In this document: positions 38,401 through 50,312 of the stretch, one piece after another
Numbering within the stretch: position 1 is the stretch's first letter
How the letters are laid out: each line of letters opens with the position of its first letter
Origin: Nematostella vectensis
Lineage: Eukaryota; Cnidaria; Anthozoa; Actiniaria; Edwardsiidae
Length of the DNA stretch: 64,000 bases
NCBI RefSeq assembly: GCF_932526225.1
Contig: NC_064036.1
Span: 7,943,519 to 8,007,518 of the forward strand
Direction: 5' to 3'
Translations under genes and position numbers: made by a program
The notes under the pieces: model-generated
The model's input: only the letters and a program-made list of their open reading frames with translations
Told to the model about the DNA's origin: nothing
Databases searched by the model: none

Positions 38401-41400
38401 TTTATGATGGCCTTATTGCAGAGGAGCCAACTGAAACTAAAGCCTCACACAATAATTTTATTTTATTTTTATTCAATTTAGCTATTTAATAATAACTTTG
38501 GCAGCGCTGTATAAGATTTCTGGTTTTAAAATCAGCCAGAAAAAGCAAAAAAAAAAAAAAATGATAGCAATAAATACGTCTAGGCTAGCTATCAAACGAA
38601 GCAGTCCACTTGATAGTGTAGGGAGGGCCCTTGTTGCCTATACTTATGTCGGTGATGTGCAGAGCTCAACACGATATTGTTTAAAGAAACCAAACGTCCC
38701 AGCAAATGGCGTCGCGTCCCATATAGAGACTTACCGATTTCGGAAGCTACATAACCCCTTATTCTCAGAATATTTTTTTCTAAGCCCAGAAAAATTATTA
38801 TAGAGAGAGATGTTTGGGTTCGAAATCGGTCAAACATGGCCCTGCAGAGCTCCAATTCCCTTCGAATAAATACTCACCATCTTCCATAATTTTTACTCCA
38901 TCGCTTCGAAGCGTTGCACGAGATATCTTGGAAAGATGACCTAACGCACTGGCTCCTCTAAAATTGCAAAAATCGACGGGAAAAAGCTTTTAAAGCGAAA
39001 AATATACCTTCCCGGCGGTAAAAGGCGAGGGACTTGAAAGATGACGTCATAATCCATTTAGGCCGCAATATTTGTGATAATGATGATTGTGTTAATGATG
39101 ATACCATGTACAGGTTATTACATGTACACCGAGGCATCAGACCGGAGACGTGGTGATACATCTAGGATGGAGTTGGTATCTTTGGATTTTAGCGGCGATA
39201 AATGCCTCTTCTTCTACTATCACATGGTCGGCAGTGGAGTGGGATCCCTAAATGTATACATTGGGGGCTCAAAAGTGTTCAGCAAAAACGGCCCTCAGGG
39301 ACTCACCTGGAGGAAGGCACAGATTTGGGCTCAGCAAAAGGGAACTGCAACGGTGAGTGCTTTTTTTAAAGCCATTAAAAAATAATACTGGAGGAATGGG
39401 TCTCCACCTTCCCCCCCTGAAATAAAAAAAGATAAAGGAAATGGTCAATAGGGGCGTAACAGTCCCCCCCTCACAATACCTTCGTAATAGTTTTGAATGG
39501 TGCCCCCCTCCCCCAACACACACGCTCATTATGTGGCCTGCTACAGTTTCTACTACAGTTCGTTGTTGTTCTTGTTACGTCAGAGCAAGTACGTGGCGTA
39601 AGCGTATAATACAGGGCTTGGAACCTGGTTTTGCCTCCCTATTATTGCGCGGGTTCCTCAGGTGCCCTTATGTTGTACAGTTCGCTAGATAGCCTAGCCG
39701 TAAAGCTTAAACTACCATACGGTGATTCGGCTCTCGCCTGGGTGTATGGCCTATTTACTTTTCCTTTTTAAACACATTGACCCCTCAACCGGCCTGTACT
39801 GGCTTTGGGAAGTACCCACAACCCAAAAAAATCATAAATGCAAAATAAACACAACAAGATGAAGATACTCAGGCATCAGTCTAAGGGATAAATGTTCTTG
39901 AAGATATGCATCCAACCAAGGTGTTGGCAACTACTCTTAAGCCAAATAATAGCACAGGTTCTTTGACAAATTTCAAATCGAACAAGGAAAGAAAAGCAAA
40001 ATCACCCCTCTCAATAAAACGCTCAAAATACCACACAAGGGAGAGAGATCAGCAAATAACACAGCTCAAGACACAAATAGATACCTTTATTCTGATCCTC
40101 CAGGTACATTTCCATGGCCTCAAGACACAATGTCCACTCCTTGGAGGCTTGTAAAACCACGAAGATGCCTTTACGTATTGCAAACACTCCTCTCCCCAAA
40201 GTCAGATGGTTTTTTATAAGTCTTTTCACCCCGAAACCAAACAAATCAATTCCAGGTCATACAGACCCAGAATAGCAGTGTAAACAATTTGGGAATCAAT
40301 TTGGTTTCAGAAAAGACATCATTTAGGAGAGCTGTGGTGATTCATTAGAAAATTATTTTCTCTCAGGCAAAAGCCAAACAAGAAAAAAAATCATCATGAA
40401 TCCACCTTTGCTTGCAAATATCCATAAGCAAAGCACTCAATTATGCCCCAATAGACTTCATGATGTCCTGAGACACTCTCCTAATATGCTCATAGCTGTA
40501 TTTTTGATGAAAAATACAAGCAACCATCAACTCGTGCTTGCTTCAGCACAACGACGAGGGATTAAAAGTGGGGAGCGCAAAGCACTGTTGGAAAGCTTGG
40601 ATACCGCTGACTAGGTGCAGCTGTGTTTGACTTTGACGGGCTGTATAAAACTCAGAATGGGGGGGAGGTATCTGTTTTCAGTCTGTTTTTTTGTAAATTC
40701 AGCTCAAGAATAGCCAGGAGTCAGTGGGTTAACAAACCTGTACCAGGTTCGAACCTCCAATGGCCAATGCCAAATGTCTTTTTAAAATCTCTTTTTTGCA
40801 TCTTTTTCATGTCAATTTTATAGCTTTATGCTCTTGGTTTATACTCGGATCATAATAGAAGCAGAAAAAACCTTCCTTTGCTAGAAAACATATTATTACT
40901 AGAAAACCTATTTTTAACAAGGAGTCCATGGACCAGGGGCAGGGCCGTAGCAGAGGCTGGGGTGCAAATCTCAACTAACGTTGAAAAACATATAATCTCA
41001 TACCATTTTTCCATCAAGCAGCGTTCTTTAAGCATTGTCTTTGTAAATACGAAGGGGGTCCTCCCTATTTTCTTGGCAGTGCTTAAGAACTAGGGGGTCA
41101 GTTTGTAACCATACTTTCAAAAAGTGTAATAGTCAATAACACATAGCTTGAACAAATAAAACAAATATTTAAAAAAAAGAATAGTATAAGTTTTTTTATC
41201 ACTAAGAGTGGAATACAAAGGAGAAAATTCAATGATCTCTCTGTCCATCCTTATATATATCCATATATTTACTTATCTTCATCTTCTTTGCCATGGTCAA
41301 TATCTGAAATAAATTGTAACAAATATATTTAGGAAAGAGGAAGGGGTTTCTTTTCAATTTGATTTATAGAGTACAGTAGCTTATTATTTATGATGGCCTT

Positions 41401-44400
41401 ATTGCAGAGGAGCCAACTGAAACTAAAGCCTCACACAATAATTTTATTTTATTTTTATTCAATTTAGCTATTTAATAATAACTTTGGCAGCGCTGTATAA
41501 GATTTCTGGTTTTAAAATCAGCCAGAAAAAGCAAAAAAAAAAAAAAATGATAGCAATAAATACGTCTAGGCTAGCTATCAAACGAAGCAGTCCACTTGAT
41601 AGTGTAGGGAGGGCCCTTGTTGCCTATACTTATGTCGGTGATGTGCAGAGCTCAACACGATATTGTTTAAAGAAACCAAACGTCCCAGCAAATGGCGTCG
41701 CGTCCCATATAGAGACTTACCGATTTCGGAAGCTACATAACCCCTTATTCTCAGAATATTTTTTTCTAAGCCCAGAAAAATTATTATAGAGAGAGATGTT
41801 TGGGTTCGAAATCGGTCAAACATGGCCCTGCAGAGCTCCAATTCCCTTCGAATAAATACTCACCATCTTCCATAATTTTTACTCCATCGCTTCGAAGCGT
41901 TGCACGAGATATCTTGGAAAGATGACCTAACGCACTGGCTCCTCTAAAATTGCAAAAATCGACGGGAAAAAGCTTTTAAAGCGAAAAATATACCTTCCCG
42001 GCGGTAAAAGGCGAGGGACTTGAAAGATGACGTCATAATCCATTTAGGCCGCAATATTTGTGATAATGATGATTGTGTTAATGATGATACCATGTACAGG
42101 TTATTACATGTACACCGAGGCATCAGACCGGAGACGTGGTGATACATCTAGGATGGAGTTGGTATCTTTGGATTTTAGCGGCGATAAATGCCTCTTCTTC
42201 TACTATCACATGGTCGGCAGTGGAGTGGGATCCCTAAATGTATACATTGGGGGCTCAAAAGTGTTCAGCAAAAACGGCCCTCAGGGACTCACCTGGAGGA
42301 AGGCACAGATTTGGGCTCAGCAAAAGGGAACTGCAACGGTGAGTGCTTTTTTTAAAGCCATTAAAAAATAATACTGGAGGAATGGGTCTCCACCTTCCCC
42401 CCCTGAAATAAAAAAAGATAAAGGAAATGGTCAATAGGGGCGTAACAGTCCCCCCCTCACAATACCTTCGTAATAGTTTTGAATGGTGCCCCCCTCCCCC
42501 AACACACACGCTCATTATGTGGCCTGCTACAGTTTCTACTACAGTTCGTTGTTGTTCTTGTTACGTCAGAGCAAGTACGTGGCGTAAGCGTATAATACAG
42601 GGCTTGGAACCTGGTTTTGCCTCCCTATTATTGCGCGGGTTCCTCAGGTGCCCTTATGTTGTACAGTTCGCTAGATAGCCTAGCCGTAAAGCTTAAACTA
42701 CCATACGGTGATTCGGCTCTCGCCTGGGTGTATGGCCTATTTACTTTTCCTTTTTAAACACATTGACCCCTCAACCGGCCTGTACTGGCTTTGGGAAGTA
42801 CCCACAACCCAAAAAAATCATAAATGCAAAATAAACACAACAAGATGAAGATACTCAGGCATCAGTCTAAGGGATAAATGTTCTTGAAGATATGCATCCA
42901 ACCAAGGTGTTGGCAACTACTCTTAAGCCAAATAATAGCACAGGTTCTTTGACAAATTTCAAATCGAACAAGGAAAGAAAAGCAAAATCACCCCTCTCAA
43001 TAAAACGCTCAAAATACCACACAAGGGAGAGAGATCAGCAAATAACACAGCTCAAGACACAAATAGATACCTTTATTCTGATCCTCCAGGTACATTTCCA
43101 TGGCCTCAAGACACAATGTCCACTCCTTGGAGGCTTGTAAAACCACGAAGATGCCTTTACGTATTGCAAACACTCCTCTCCCCAAAGTCAGATGGTTTTT
43201 TATAAGTCTTTTCACCCCGAAACCAAACAAATCAATTCCAGGTCATACAGACCCAGAATAGCAGTGTAAACAATTTGGGAATCAATTTGGTTTCAGAAAA
43301 GACATCATTTAGGAGAGCTGTGGTGATTCATTAGAAAATTATTTTCTCTCAGGCAAAAGCCAAACAAGAAAAAAAATCATCATGAATCCACCTTTGCTTG
43401 CAAATATCCATAAGCAAAGCACTCAATTATGCCCCAATAGACTTCATGATGTCCTGAGACACTCTCCTAATATGCTCATAGCTGTATTTTTGATGAAAAA
43501 TACAAGCAACCATCAACTCGTGCTTGCTTCAGCACAACGACGAGGGATTAAAAGTGGGGAGCGCAAAGCACTGCTGGAAAGCTTGGATACCGCTGACTAG
43601 GTGCAGCTGTGTTTGACTTTGACGGGCTGTATAAAACTCAGAATGGGGGGGAGGTATCTGTTTTCAGTCTGTTTTTTTGTAAATTCAGCTCAAGAATAGC
43701 CAGGAGTCAGTGGGTTAACAAACCTGTACCAGGTTCGAACCTCCAATGGCCAATGCCAAATGTCTTTTTAAAATCTCTTTTTTGCATCTTTTTCATGTCA
43801 ATTTTATAGTTTTATTCATTATTCGACATGATCTTTGACAAATTGTAACAGTCTATTCTCTCTCATTTTGCTATAGTATGTTATTACATTCGTGGTTGTT
43901 CATATGCTTGCTTATATGTTAATAACACACTTTTTTTTGTTCCAGTTGACTTTTGAGGGTGTTATCGGCAAGTCCTTTCTCTCGGATATTGCTGTGGATG
44001 ATATTTCCGTGGAAGATTGTACAGGTGAAGAAGTCACCCTCTCATTAAATAATTTCTTTAGCAGGCCTGGGGGAGTGGGGCACGATACAGAAACTTATTG
44101 GGGGCATACTCTCGCCCTTTGGTCTGTTTCGTATGATCGGGGAGGAGGGCACATACTCCCAGTGCTCCAACGACTGTTACCGCCCTGTCTGGTCATCCGT
44201 TCAAACGCCTCGCTGTTCACTAAACTACTGTTTATTCCGCAGCGGCGTTTATTTGTAACTAGCAGAGATTTCTGCAAAAGAATCATGCCAGAAATCACTT
44301 TGACCTCGTCGTTTCTATCATTAATTTATATTCATTATCTATGGCTCCCCCCTAGCATGTCATGGCTATTCCCACCTACACCCCCCCTGCCATTTAGGGT

Positions 44401-47400
44401 CTGTTTGAGGTATCTAAGTATTTGTGGTTGGTGTCTATTCTAGAGGAGGGTCTCTGTACAATAAATACCGGATACTCTGAATGTTGTTTATTCGTACTGC
44501 ATTGAGAGTGTGGCAGTATCTCCTATTTATTAGATTTCTACTCGGATTTCACTAACAGGTACACCTGAACCAACCATAACGTCAAAGCCTCCAGTAACAG
44601 AAACAACAACCACGAAACCGGAGACCAAGCCACCAAAGCCACCAGCCCCATCAACCATACCGACTCCTCCTACGCCACCAGCACCACCTAGCCCTCCCAT
44701 ACCAACAGCGCCACCTACCCCTCCCATGCCAGAAACGCCTCTACCACCAGGTAAATCCATGTTACCTCAACAGGTAGCCCTCACATACCGCCAGCACCTC
44801 TTCACCCACACATACCACCAGCACCACCTAACCCTTCCAAAGCAATAGCAACACCTAACCCTCCCATGCCAGAAACACCTTTGCCACCAGGTAACTCCAT
44901 GTACCCTCACCAGGCAGCCCTCAAGCAAAAGCCCACCTAACACTTCAATTTCAACCAGTGTCACTCTTTCATAAAACCAGCACCACATAATCTTCCCACA
45001 CCACCAGCACAACATAACCCTTCCATACCAACAGCACCACCTAACCCTTACATACCACCACCAGCACCACCTAACCCTTTATTACCACCACCAGCACCAC
45101 CTAACCCTTACATACCACCAGCACCACATAACCCTTTTATACCACCAGCAACCCCTAACCCTTTTATACCACCAGCATCACCTAATCCTTCCATTCCACC
45201 AGCACCACCTAACCCTTCCATACCAGCACCACCTAACCCTTCCATACCACTAGCACCACCTAACCCTTACATACCACCAGCACCACCTAACCTTTTCATA
45301 CCATCAGCACCACCAAACCCTCACATACCACCAGCACCACCTAACCCTTACATACCTACAGCACCACCTAATCCTTCCATACCACCAGCACCACCTAACC
45401 CTTCCATACCACCAGCACCACCTAACCCTTCCATACCACCAGCACCACCTAACCTTTTTATACCACCAGCAACACCTAACGCTTTTCATACCATCAGCAC
45501 CACCAAACCCTTCAATACCAACAGCACCACCTAACCCTTACATACCACCAGCACCACCTAACCCCCCCATACCACCAGCACCACCTAACCCTTACATACC
45601 ACCAGCACCACCTAACCCTTCCATACCACCAGCACCACCTAACCCTTCCATACCACTAGTACCACCTAACCCTTCCATACCACCAGCACCACCTAACCCT
45701 TACATACCACCAGCACCACCTAACCCTTCCATACCACTAGCACCACCTAACCCTTACATACCACTAGCACCACCTAACCCTTACATACCACCAGCACCAC
45801 CTAACCTTTTCATACCATCAGCACCACCTAACCCTTCCATACCACTAGCACCACCAAACCCTTTATTACCACCAGCACCACCTAACCCTTACATACCACC
45901 AGCACCACCTAACCCTTTATTACCACCAGCACCACCTAACCCTTACATACCACCAGCACCACCTAACCCTTTATTACCACCAGCACCACCTAACCCTTCC
46001 ATACCACTAGCACCACCTAACCTTTTCATACCACCAGCACCACATAACCCTTTATTACCACTAGCACCACCTAACCCTTCCATACAACCAGCACCACCTA
46101 ACTTAAACAGTTTACCAGCAGCACCACGTAATCAACGTTACTAATGCATCTTGCTGTTGTATCGTGGCGATAAGGTTCCTGTGGAGTACGCCCGCAGACT
46201 CGCATCGTGGGGGGTACCCAGGCTAAGCCAGGAGACTGGCCTTGGCAGGTTCAGCTCAGGAGTAGGGAAGGGTACCCCTACTGTGGGGGGACCCTCATCC
46301 ACCCCCAATGGATACTCACCGCCACTCACTGCCTCAAGAACAAGCTCCCGCAAGATATCGTCATCAGGTCGGTAACGTTAAGCTATTAGAGTGGTTATTC
46401 CATTATGCGACAGATCACGGTCACAATTACGGTCATTGTCGAGGTCACTATAAAAAAAAGGATGGCAGTCACGGTTACGGTTGCGGCCATGATTACGGTC
46501 ATTGCCGTGGCGACTATCAGGATAACAATGACAGTCACGGTTACGGTTGCGGTCACGATTACGGTCATTGCCGTGGCCACTATAAAGATAACGATGGCAG
46601 TCACGGTTACGGTTGAGGGCCACGATTACGGTCATTGCCGTGGCGACTATCAAGATAACAATAACAGTCACGGTTATGGTTATGGTTGCGGTCACAATTA
46701 CGATCATTGCCGTGGCCACTATAAAGATAACGATGGCAGTCACGGTTACGGTTGCGGTCACGATTACGGTCATTGCCGTGGTCAGTGTCAAGATAACAAT
46801 GGCAGTCACGGTTGCTGTCATGATTACGGTCGTGTCAGGGTTACGGTCACGGTCGCGATTGCGATCCAATCAATGATCAAGGGACCAGTTAATAGCAAAG
46901 GTCCTGTTGACAAAAAGCTGGCTCAATCTTTTATCGCAGGTTGGGAGCACAAAGACGCTTGGAGTCGGTGGGAGAAGAACAGGACATCAATGTCACACGA
47001 ATCATCAAGCACCCCAGCTATTCATCCCCTGTCAGATACGCTTATGATATTGCATTACTGAAGCTAAGGAAACCTGCAGAACTGAACAAGTGAGTGTCGA
47101 ATGCCCTTCTTATCTACAGGGTAGTTATTAGTCACGGGGTCGAATACTCTATACAGTAAAGAGCAGTTACAGCTACAAGGGAGATGTAGACAACAGAGCC
47201 AAGGGGAGGTATATGAGGGGATATTTACTTTTTGCAAAACTCTTCACTCCCCAGATAAGATCATTAAGTGTATTTGATCATGGGAAGGAATTCTCAATTT
47301 TAATTACAAAAAACGTTCTACATGGGGGCCTTTCCCAAATTTCAATGGACTCAGTTGACTTGAAACCTCCATTAAAAAAGAAAAAAGTTCTTCGAGCTAG

Positions 47401-47973
47401 AAGAGAGTTCTAGTTATCAGAGTAGAGATAAAGGAAAATTTGTATCCAGAAAGCATAACGTCGGTTCGAGTTAAGAGGGAAGTTTCAGATCTGAGTTCGA
47501 ATTTCGGGGTTCTACTGTGGTTACTCCTCTCTCTACTTCCTTCCAGTTTGTATGTTTCTAAACATTCAACAATTCGCAGGTTCATTAACCTGGTCTGCCT
47601 TCCACATGGAATGCAAATTCCTGCTGAGCACACCAAGTGTTGGATCACCGGTTGGGGTCGATTATCGCCTGGAGGCTGGGCTCCGATCAACCTTCGGCAA
47701 GCTTCGGTCCCGATTGTAAGCCGAGCGCGCTGCGAGGTCACATACCCGAAGCGTCTTCACGACTCGATGCTATGCGCTGGTTACGACCAAGGCGGAATCG
47801 ACAGCTGTCAGGGGGATTCAGGGGGGCCCATGGTCTGCGAGTCAGGGGGGAGGTTCTTCCTCCATGGTGTGACTAGCTGGGGGGTGGGCTGCGGGTTTAG
47901 AGGAAACTTCGGGGTTTACTCTAAAGTGACACACAGTTTAGGCTGGATACTTAAGGAAATGGCATCACTTTGA
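35475..47973 (+). CDS. MAM-trypsin secreted serine protease, tandem paralogue (479 aa)
   Basis: Exons: 35475-35532 (signal peptide [20 protein letters not shown]), 35896-36030 (MAM start), 39114-39352 or its copy 42100-42338 (MAM middle), 43946-44024 (MAM end), 44559-44750 (Pro/Thr linker), 46175-46367, 46940-47089, 47580-47973. Total 1,440 nt with one copy of the duplicated exon. The three trypsin exons have exactly the lengths of the upstream gene (193, 150, 394 nt) and the same phases, proving tandem duplication. Catalytic residues: RIVGG activation site, H286 (LTATHC), D335 (YDIALLKL), S429 (CQGDSGGP), with S1 Asp423, so Arg/Lys specificity is predicted. It lacks the astacin domain and has one MAM domain. 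The acceptor at 46175 has a poor pyrimidine tract. The 27-bp array 44760-46115 is intronic in this model. Confidence 0.85.
37842..40827 (+). repeat. 2,986-bp tandem duplication, copy A
   Basis: Copy A of a direct tandem duplication lying inside the MAM-trypsin gene. It contains the middle MAM exon (39114-39352) and a possible antisense small gene. Junctions fall at ATGCTCTTGGTTTATACTCG. Comparison with copy B shows only about one internal difference (T/C near 40582) and one at the very end, so the duplication is very recent or an assembly artefact. Confidence 0.95.
38283..39050 (-). CDS. possible 51-aa antisense small gene, copy A
   Basis: Three exons on the opposite strand of the MAM-trypsin gene: 39050-39008 ([14 protein letters not shown]), 38955-38878 ([20 protein letters not shown] + KIMED) and 38317-38283 ([11 protein letters not shown], stop). 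Phases match and the last two junctions have good GTGAGT and TTTCAG signals. The first intron needs the second AG of TTTTAGAG as acceptor. The product is basic with Ser/Arg/Leu at the N-terminus, as in mitochondrial presequences, and acidic at the C-terminus. The ATG lies in the palindrome ATGACGTCAT, a CRE-type site. I do not recognise the family; it may be chance. Confidence 0.4.
40828..43813 (+). repeat. 2,986-bp tandem duplication, copy B
   Basis: Copy B follows directly on copy A with an offset of exactly 2,986 bp and near-identity throughout, including poly-A runs and low-complexity patches. It carries the second middle MAM exon (42100-42338). Confidence 0.95.
41269..42036 (-). CDS. possible 51-aa antisense small gene, copy B
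   Basis: Exact second copy of the putative small antisense gene, exons 42036-41994, 41941-41864 and 41303-41269, produced by the tandem duplication. Same caveats as copy A. Confidence 0.38.
44760..46115 (+). repeat. 27-bp Pro-rich minisatellite seeded by the linker exon
   Basis: About 40 units of ATACCACCAGCACCACCTAA + CCCTTCC. They resemble the end of linker exon 44559-44750 (CCACCAGCACCACCTAGCCC..CCCATACCAACAGCG). Partial copies of the exon end with a GTAACTCC donor occur at about 44830-44900. The unit is a multiple of three and reads [10 protein letters not shown] for long stretches. A 1-bp insertion near 45482 and stops near 45532 and 46140 break the frame. In my gene model it is intronic. 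Confidence 0.9.
46400..46850 (+). repeat. 66-bp minisatellite in the trypsin intron
   Basis: About seven copies of GATTACGGTCATTGCCGTGG + CGACTATCAAGATAACAATG + ACAGTCACGGTTACGG, itself built on a GGTTAC/GGTCAC 6-bp theme. It starts about 35 bp past the donor of exon 46175-46367. Because 66 is a multiple of three, open frames exist on both strands (a Gly/His/Tyr-rich one on +), but it lies between two trypsin exons that splice in phase, so coding is unlikely. Confidence 0.88.
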
Positions 47974-48078
47974 GTGGTTTATTCTTACAATGAATCCAGA
48001 TCGATTATTCAAATTTGCACTTTTTAAAGCAATGCCAGTGTCTGGAATTTAAGGTTGTGCAAATTACCAAGGTATATT

Positions 48079-48084
48079 AATAAA
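48079..48084 (+). terminator. poly(A) signal of the MAM-trypsin gene
   Basis: AATAAA about 105 bp after the stop codon at 47971-47973; the only good candidate nearby. Confidence 0.5.
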
Positions 48085-50312
48085 TTCATGTAGACTTATT
48101 GGGGAATAATGGCAGGCAGGCAGAATGAGTTTCACGCACTATCAAGGACGGGAATATTTTTGCAGAAATCCCAACCTTTTTTTTCGCTAAGGCAGAAACA
48201 AGATGTTTTAAATAAGCCCTTAAACATGCTCATCTTTGCTTATTAGAGACGCTAAAAAAGCGAACTAGAAGTTTATAACTCGAGTGTAACTCTAAGCATA
48301 TTAAAGACTGGTAGTACTTTCAAAAAGCGAGTCCATCCTTTTCCTATTAAAGTTTTAGCCTGTGACGTCGTGTGCCTAATTGCTAGGCTCACGTCACTGA
48401 AACCTCTGAGAATAACAGCCTTAGTCTTTTGTCTTGAAATATCGAGCGCAAGGGAAAATTGAACTAAATCTAAACGGGATGGCAGCATCCTTGAGTGGGT
48501 GGATCATTTTTTAAGAAGAAAGACTCGAGTATTGCGAACACCGTGGAAACGTTGTCAGTTGTCAATGTATTTATTACGGAACGCAGACTACAGAGTCTAA
48601 GGTTCACATCTATACACAAAATTACACGACTCTAATCCATATTGGTTTGCATGTTTGCATTTCTGCGCAATATAGCTACGAATCTAAAGTATATAAATAT
48701 TGGTTTACACATTTACATCTTTACGTTTTTCAGTTTTGTACAAACATCCTGCGACGTCATAGACTTGGCTCTATATATCTCCTTAATATCTATTTATACC
48801 GATGTTTCAATATCCTTTAAGTAGCTCCACCTCTATGTAATTTACATTTTGCTTATTTCACATTGATGGCGCTGGAAGATGAAGTCGTCAATCTATATTA
48901 TCCATGTCTGTTATATCGTGCTTTTAAGGCATTATTTACCTTAAACTAATGAATACACCTCTAAAAGATTGCATTATTTTGGATCCGTGTTATCAGGAGC
49001 CCGCGGTGCACCATGGGGACTTATTACTTAGCTCGAAATTTAAGTAATATCTAATACGTAAGATGGCGTAAGTAGCGGCCCCAGTGATCTGAAAAACAAC
49101 ATCTTTCTTTAATTGTTTTGTTTTTCAGCAAAAATAGTTGTAAGAGTGTCAAAACGCAAAACACAATTTTCCCATAAATCACCGCGGGCATCGATCAATG
49201 TATCCCTAATTGTCACGAAAGAATGAAGTCCTTTGTGGAATCTTTTGCAATATGTGTTTATCGTGACTGGTGACGTAATGCCATTATCATTCGTGAGCGC
49301 TGCATCCTATACACGCAAAAACAATCTCAATTATCAATAGAACAGAACAGTTCAATTTTCAAGCAGATACGGAAATTGTTTTGTTCCTGTTTTTCTTTCC
49401 TTTTTTTATGTTTTCTTTGTATTCATCTTACCCTCTAGGAGGATCACAAAATTTACAATTTTATCTTTTTTATTAATCCAAAGCAGTTTCGTATATATAT
49501 GTACAAAGAAAACTCTCGAGAAAAAAAAAAACCCACACGCACTAGCAGAAGTAATTAAAAATAACTTAACGACGTTTAATTTTTGGGCTCATATAGGGGT
49601 ACGTATTTGCAAATATACTCATGAATGCTATATTTGCCTTTTGCTAGTTTCATTCAACAAAATGCAATTTATTCAAGTAATGTTACTTTTGCAGCAGAAC
49701 GCTCAAAAGCTGCTTGAAATTGTTTCTCGTTTTTCGCCTCATTTAAAGTCAACGTGAATTTAAAAATCCTCAAAACGATTAAATCCCGAAGCCCTTTCTT
49801 AGTCTTTAGACGTCTCCATTCGGAGACGTGTATCGATTAAACCGATATTAAATACAGCTGGACTAATAAACCAAAACCCAAAATATAAAGCATGTAGATT
49901 TCTTGTTTGTTAAAAGAAAGAAATGTAAGAGATAGTTTCGATTTGCTTTTTTTATCGTTTGATATTTTTAATATTTCCCAGTTTCATGTTCTGCATCAGT
50001 GAAATACTTTTGAAAAATAAAAAAAATCTCTTAAATGTTTAGAAGCCATGCTTTTAAGATGCACTGCCATAGATTTGGTCCTTTTTCTCTACTGATTAAT
50101 TTCCACTAGTTTTTCCCTTTTTTGCGAAACGAAAAAAAAAGAATGAGCTTCGAACACAATCCAATCAACAACTCGAGCAAGGAGTCTTGCACTTTTCTGA
50201 TGCAGCAGCAGATCTTACCGACTGAATCTTTTGTTGAGATGACCACAACTTTGACGGATACGTCAAAAATATCAAAATAAAGCACCTTTTCTACCTGGGC
50301 AAACACCATAAC
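48085..50312. other. intergenic region, no gene seen
   Basis: AT-rich unique DNA with A/T runs between the MAM-trypsin and GPCR genes, which converge here. No open frame with recognisable motifs and no notable repeats. Confidence 0.6.

Noticed and set aside
40023-40244. Protein-like - strand frame (...[20 protein letters not shown]) ending at a GTATCT donor, duplicated at 43009-43230
   Set aside because: Composition looks coding, but there is no acceptor or matching neighbouring exon, and I recognise no family; left as unresolved.
40677-40770. B-box-like GGTTCGAACC with weak A-box, possible tRNA or tRNA-derived SINE
   Set aside because: No acceptor-stem pairing or cloverleaf could be built around it; it is also repeated exactly by the 2,986-bp duplication.
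46405-47061. 218-codon Gly/His/Tyr-rich and Thr/Val-rich open frame
   Set aside because: It is made by a 66-bp repeat whose length is a multiple of three, lies between two trypsin exons that splice in phase, and its tail overlaps exon 46940-47089 in the wrong frame.
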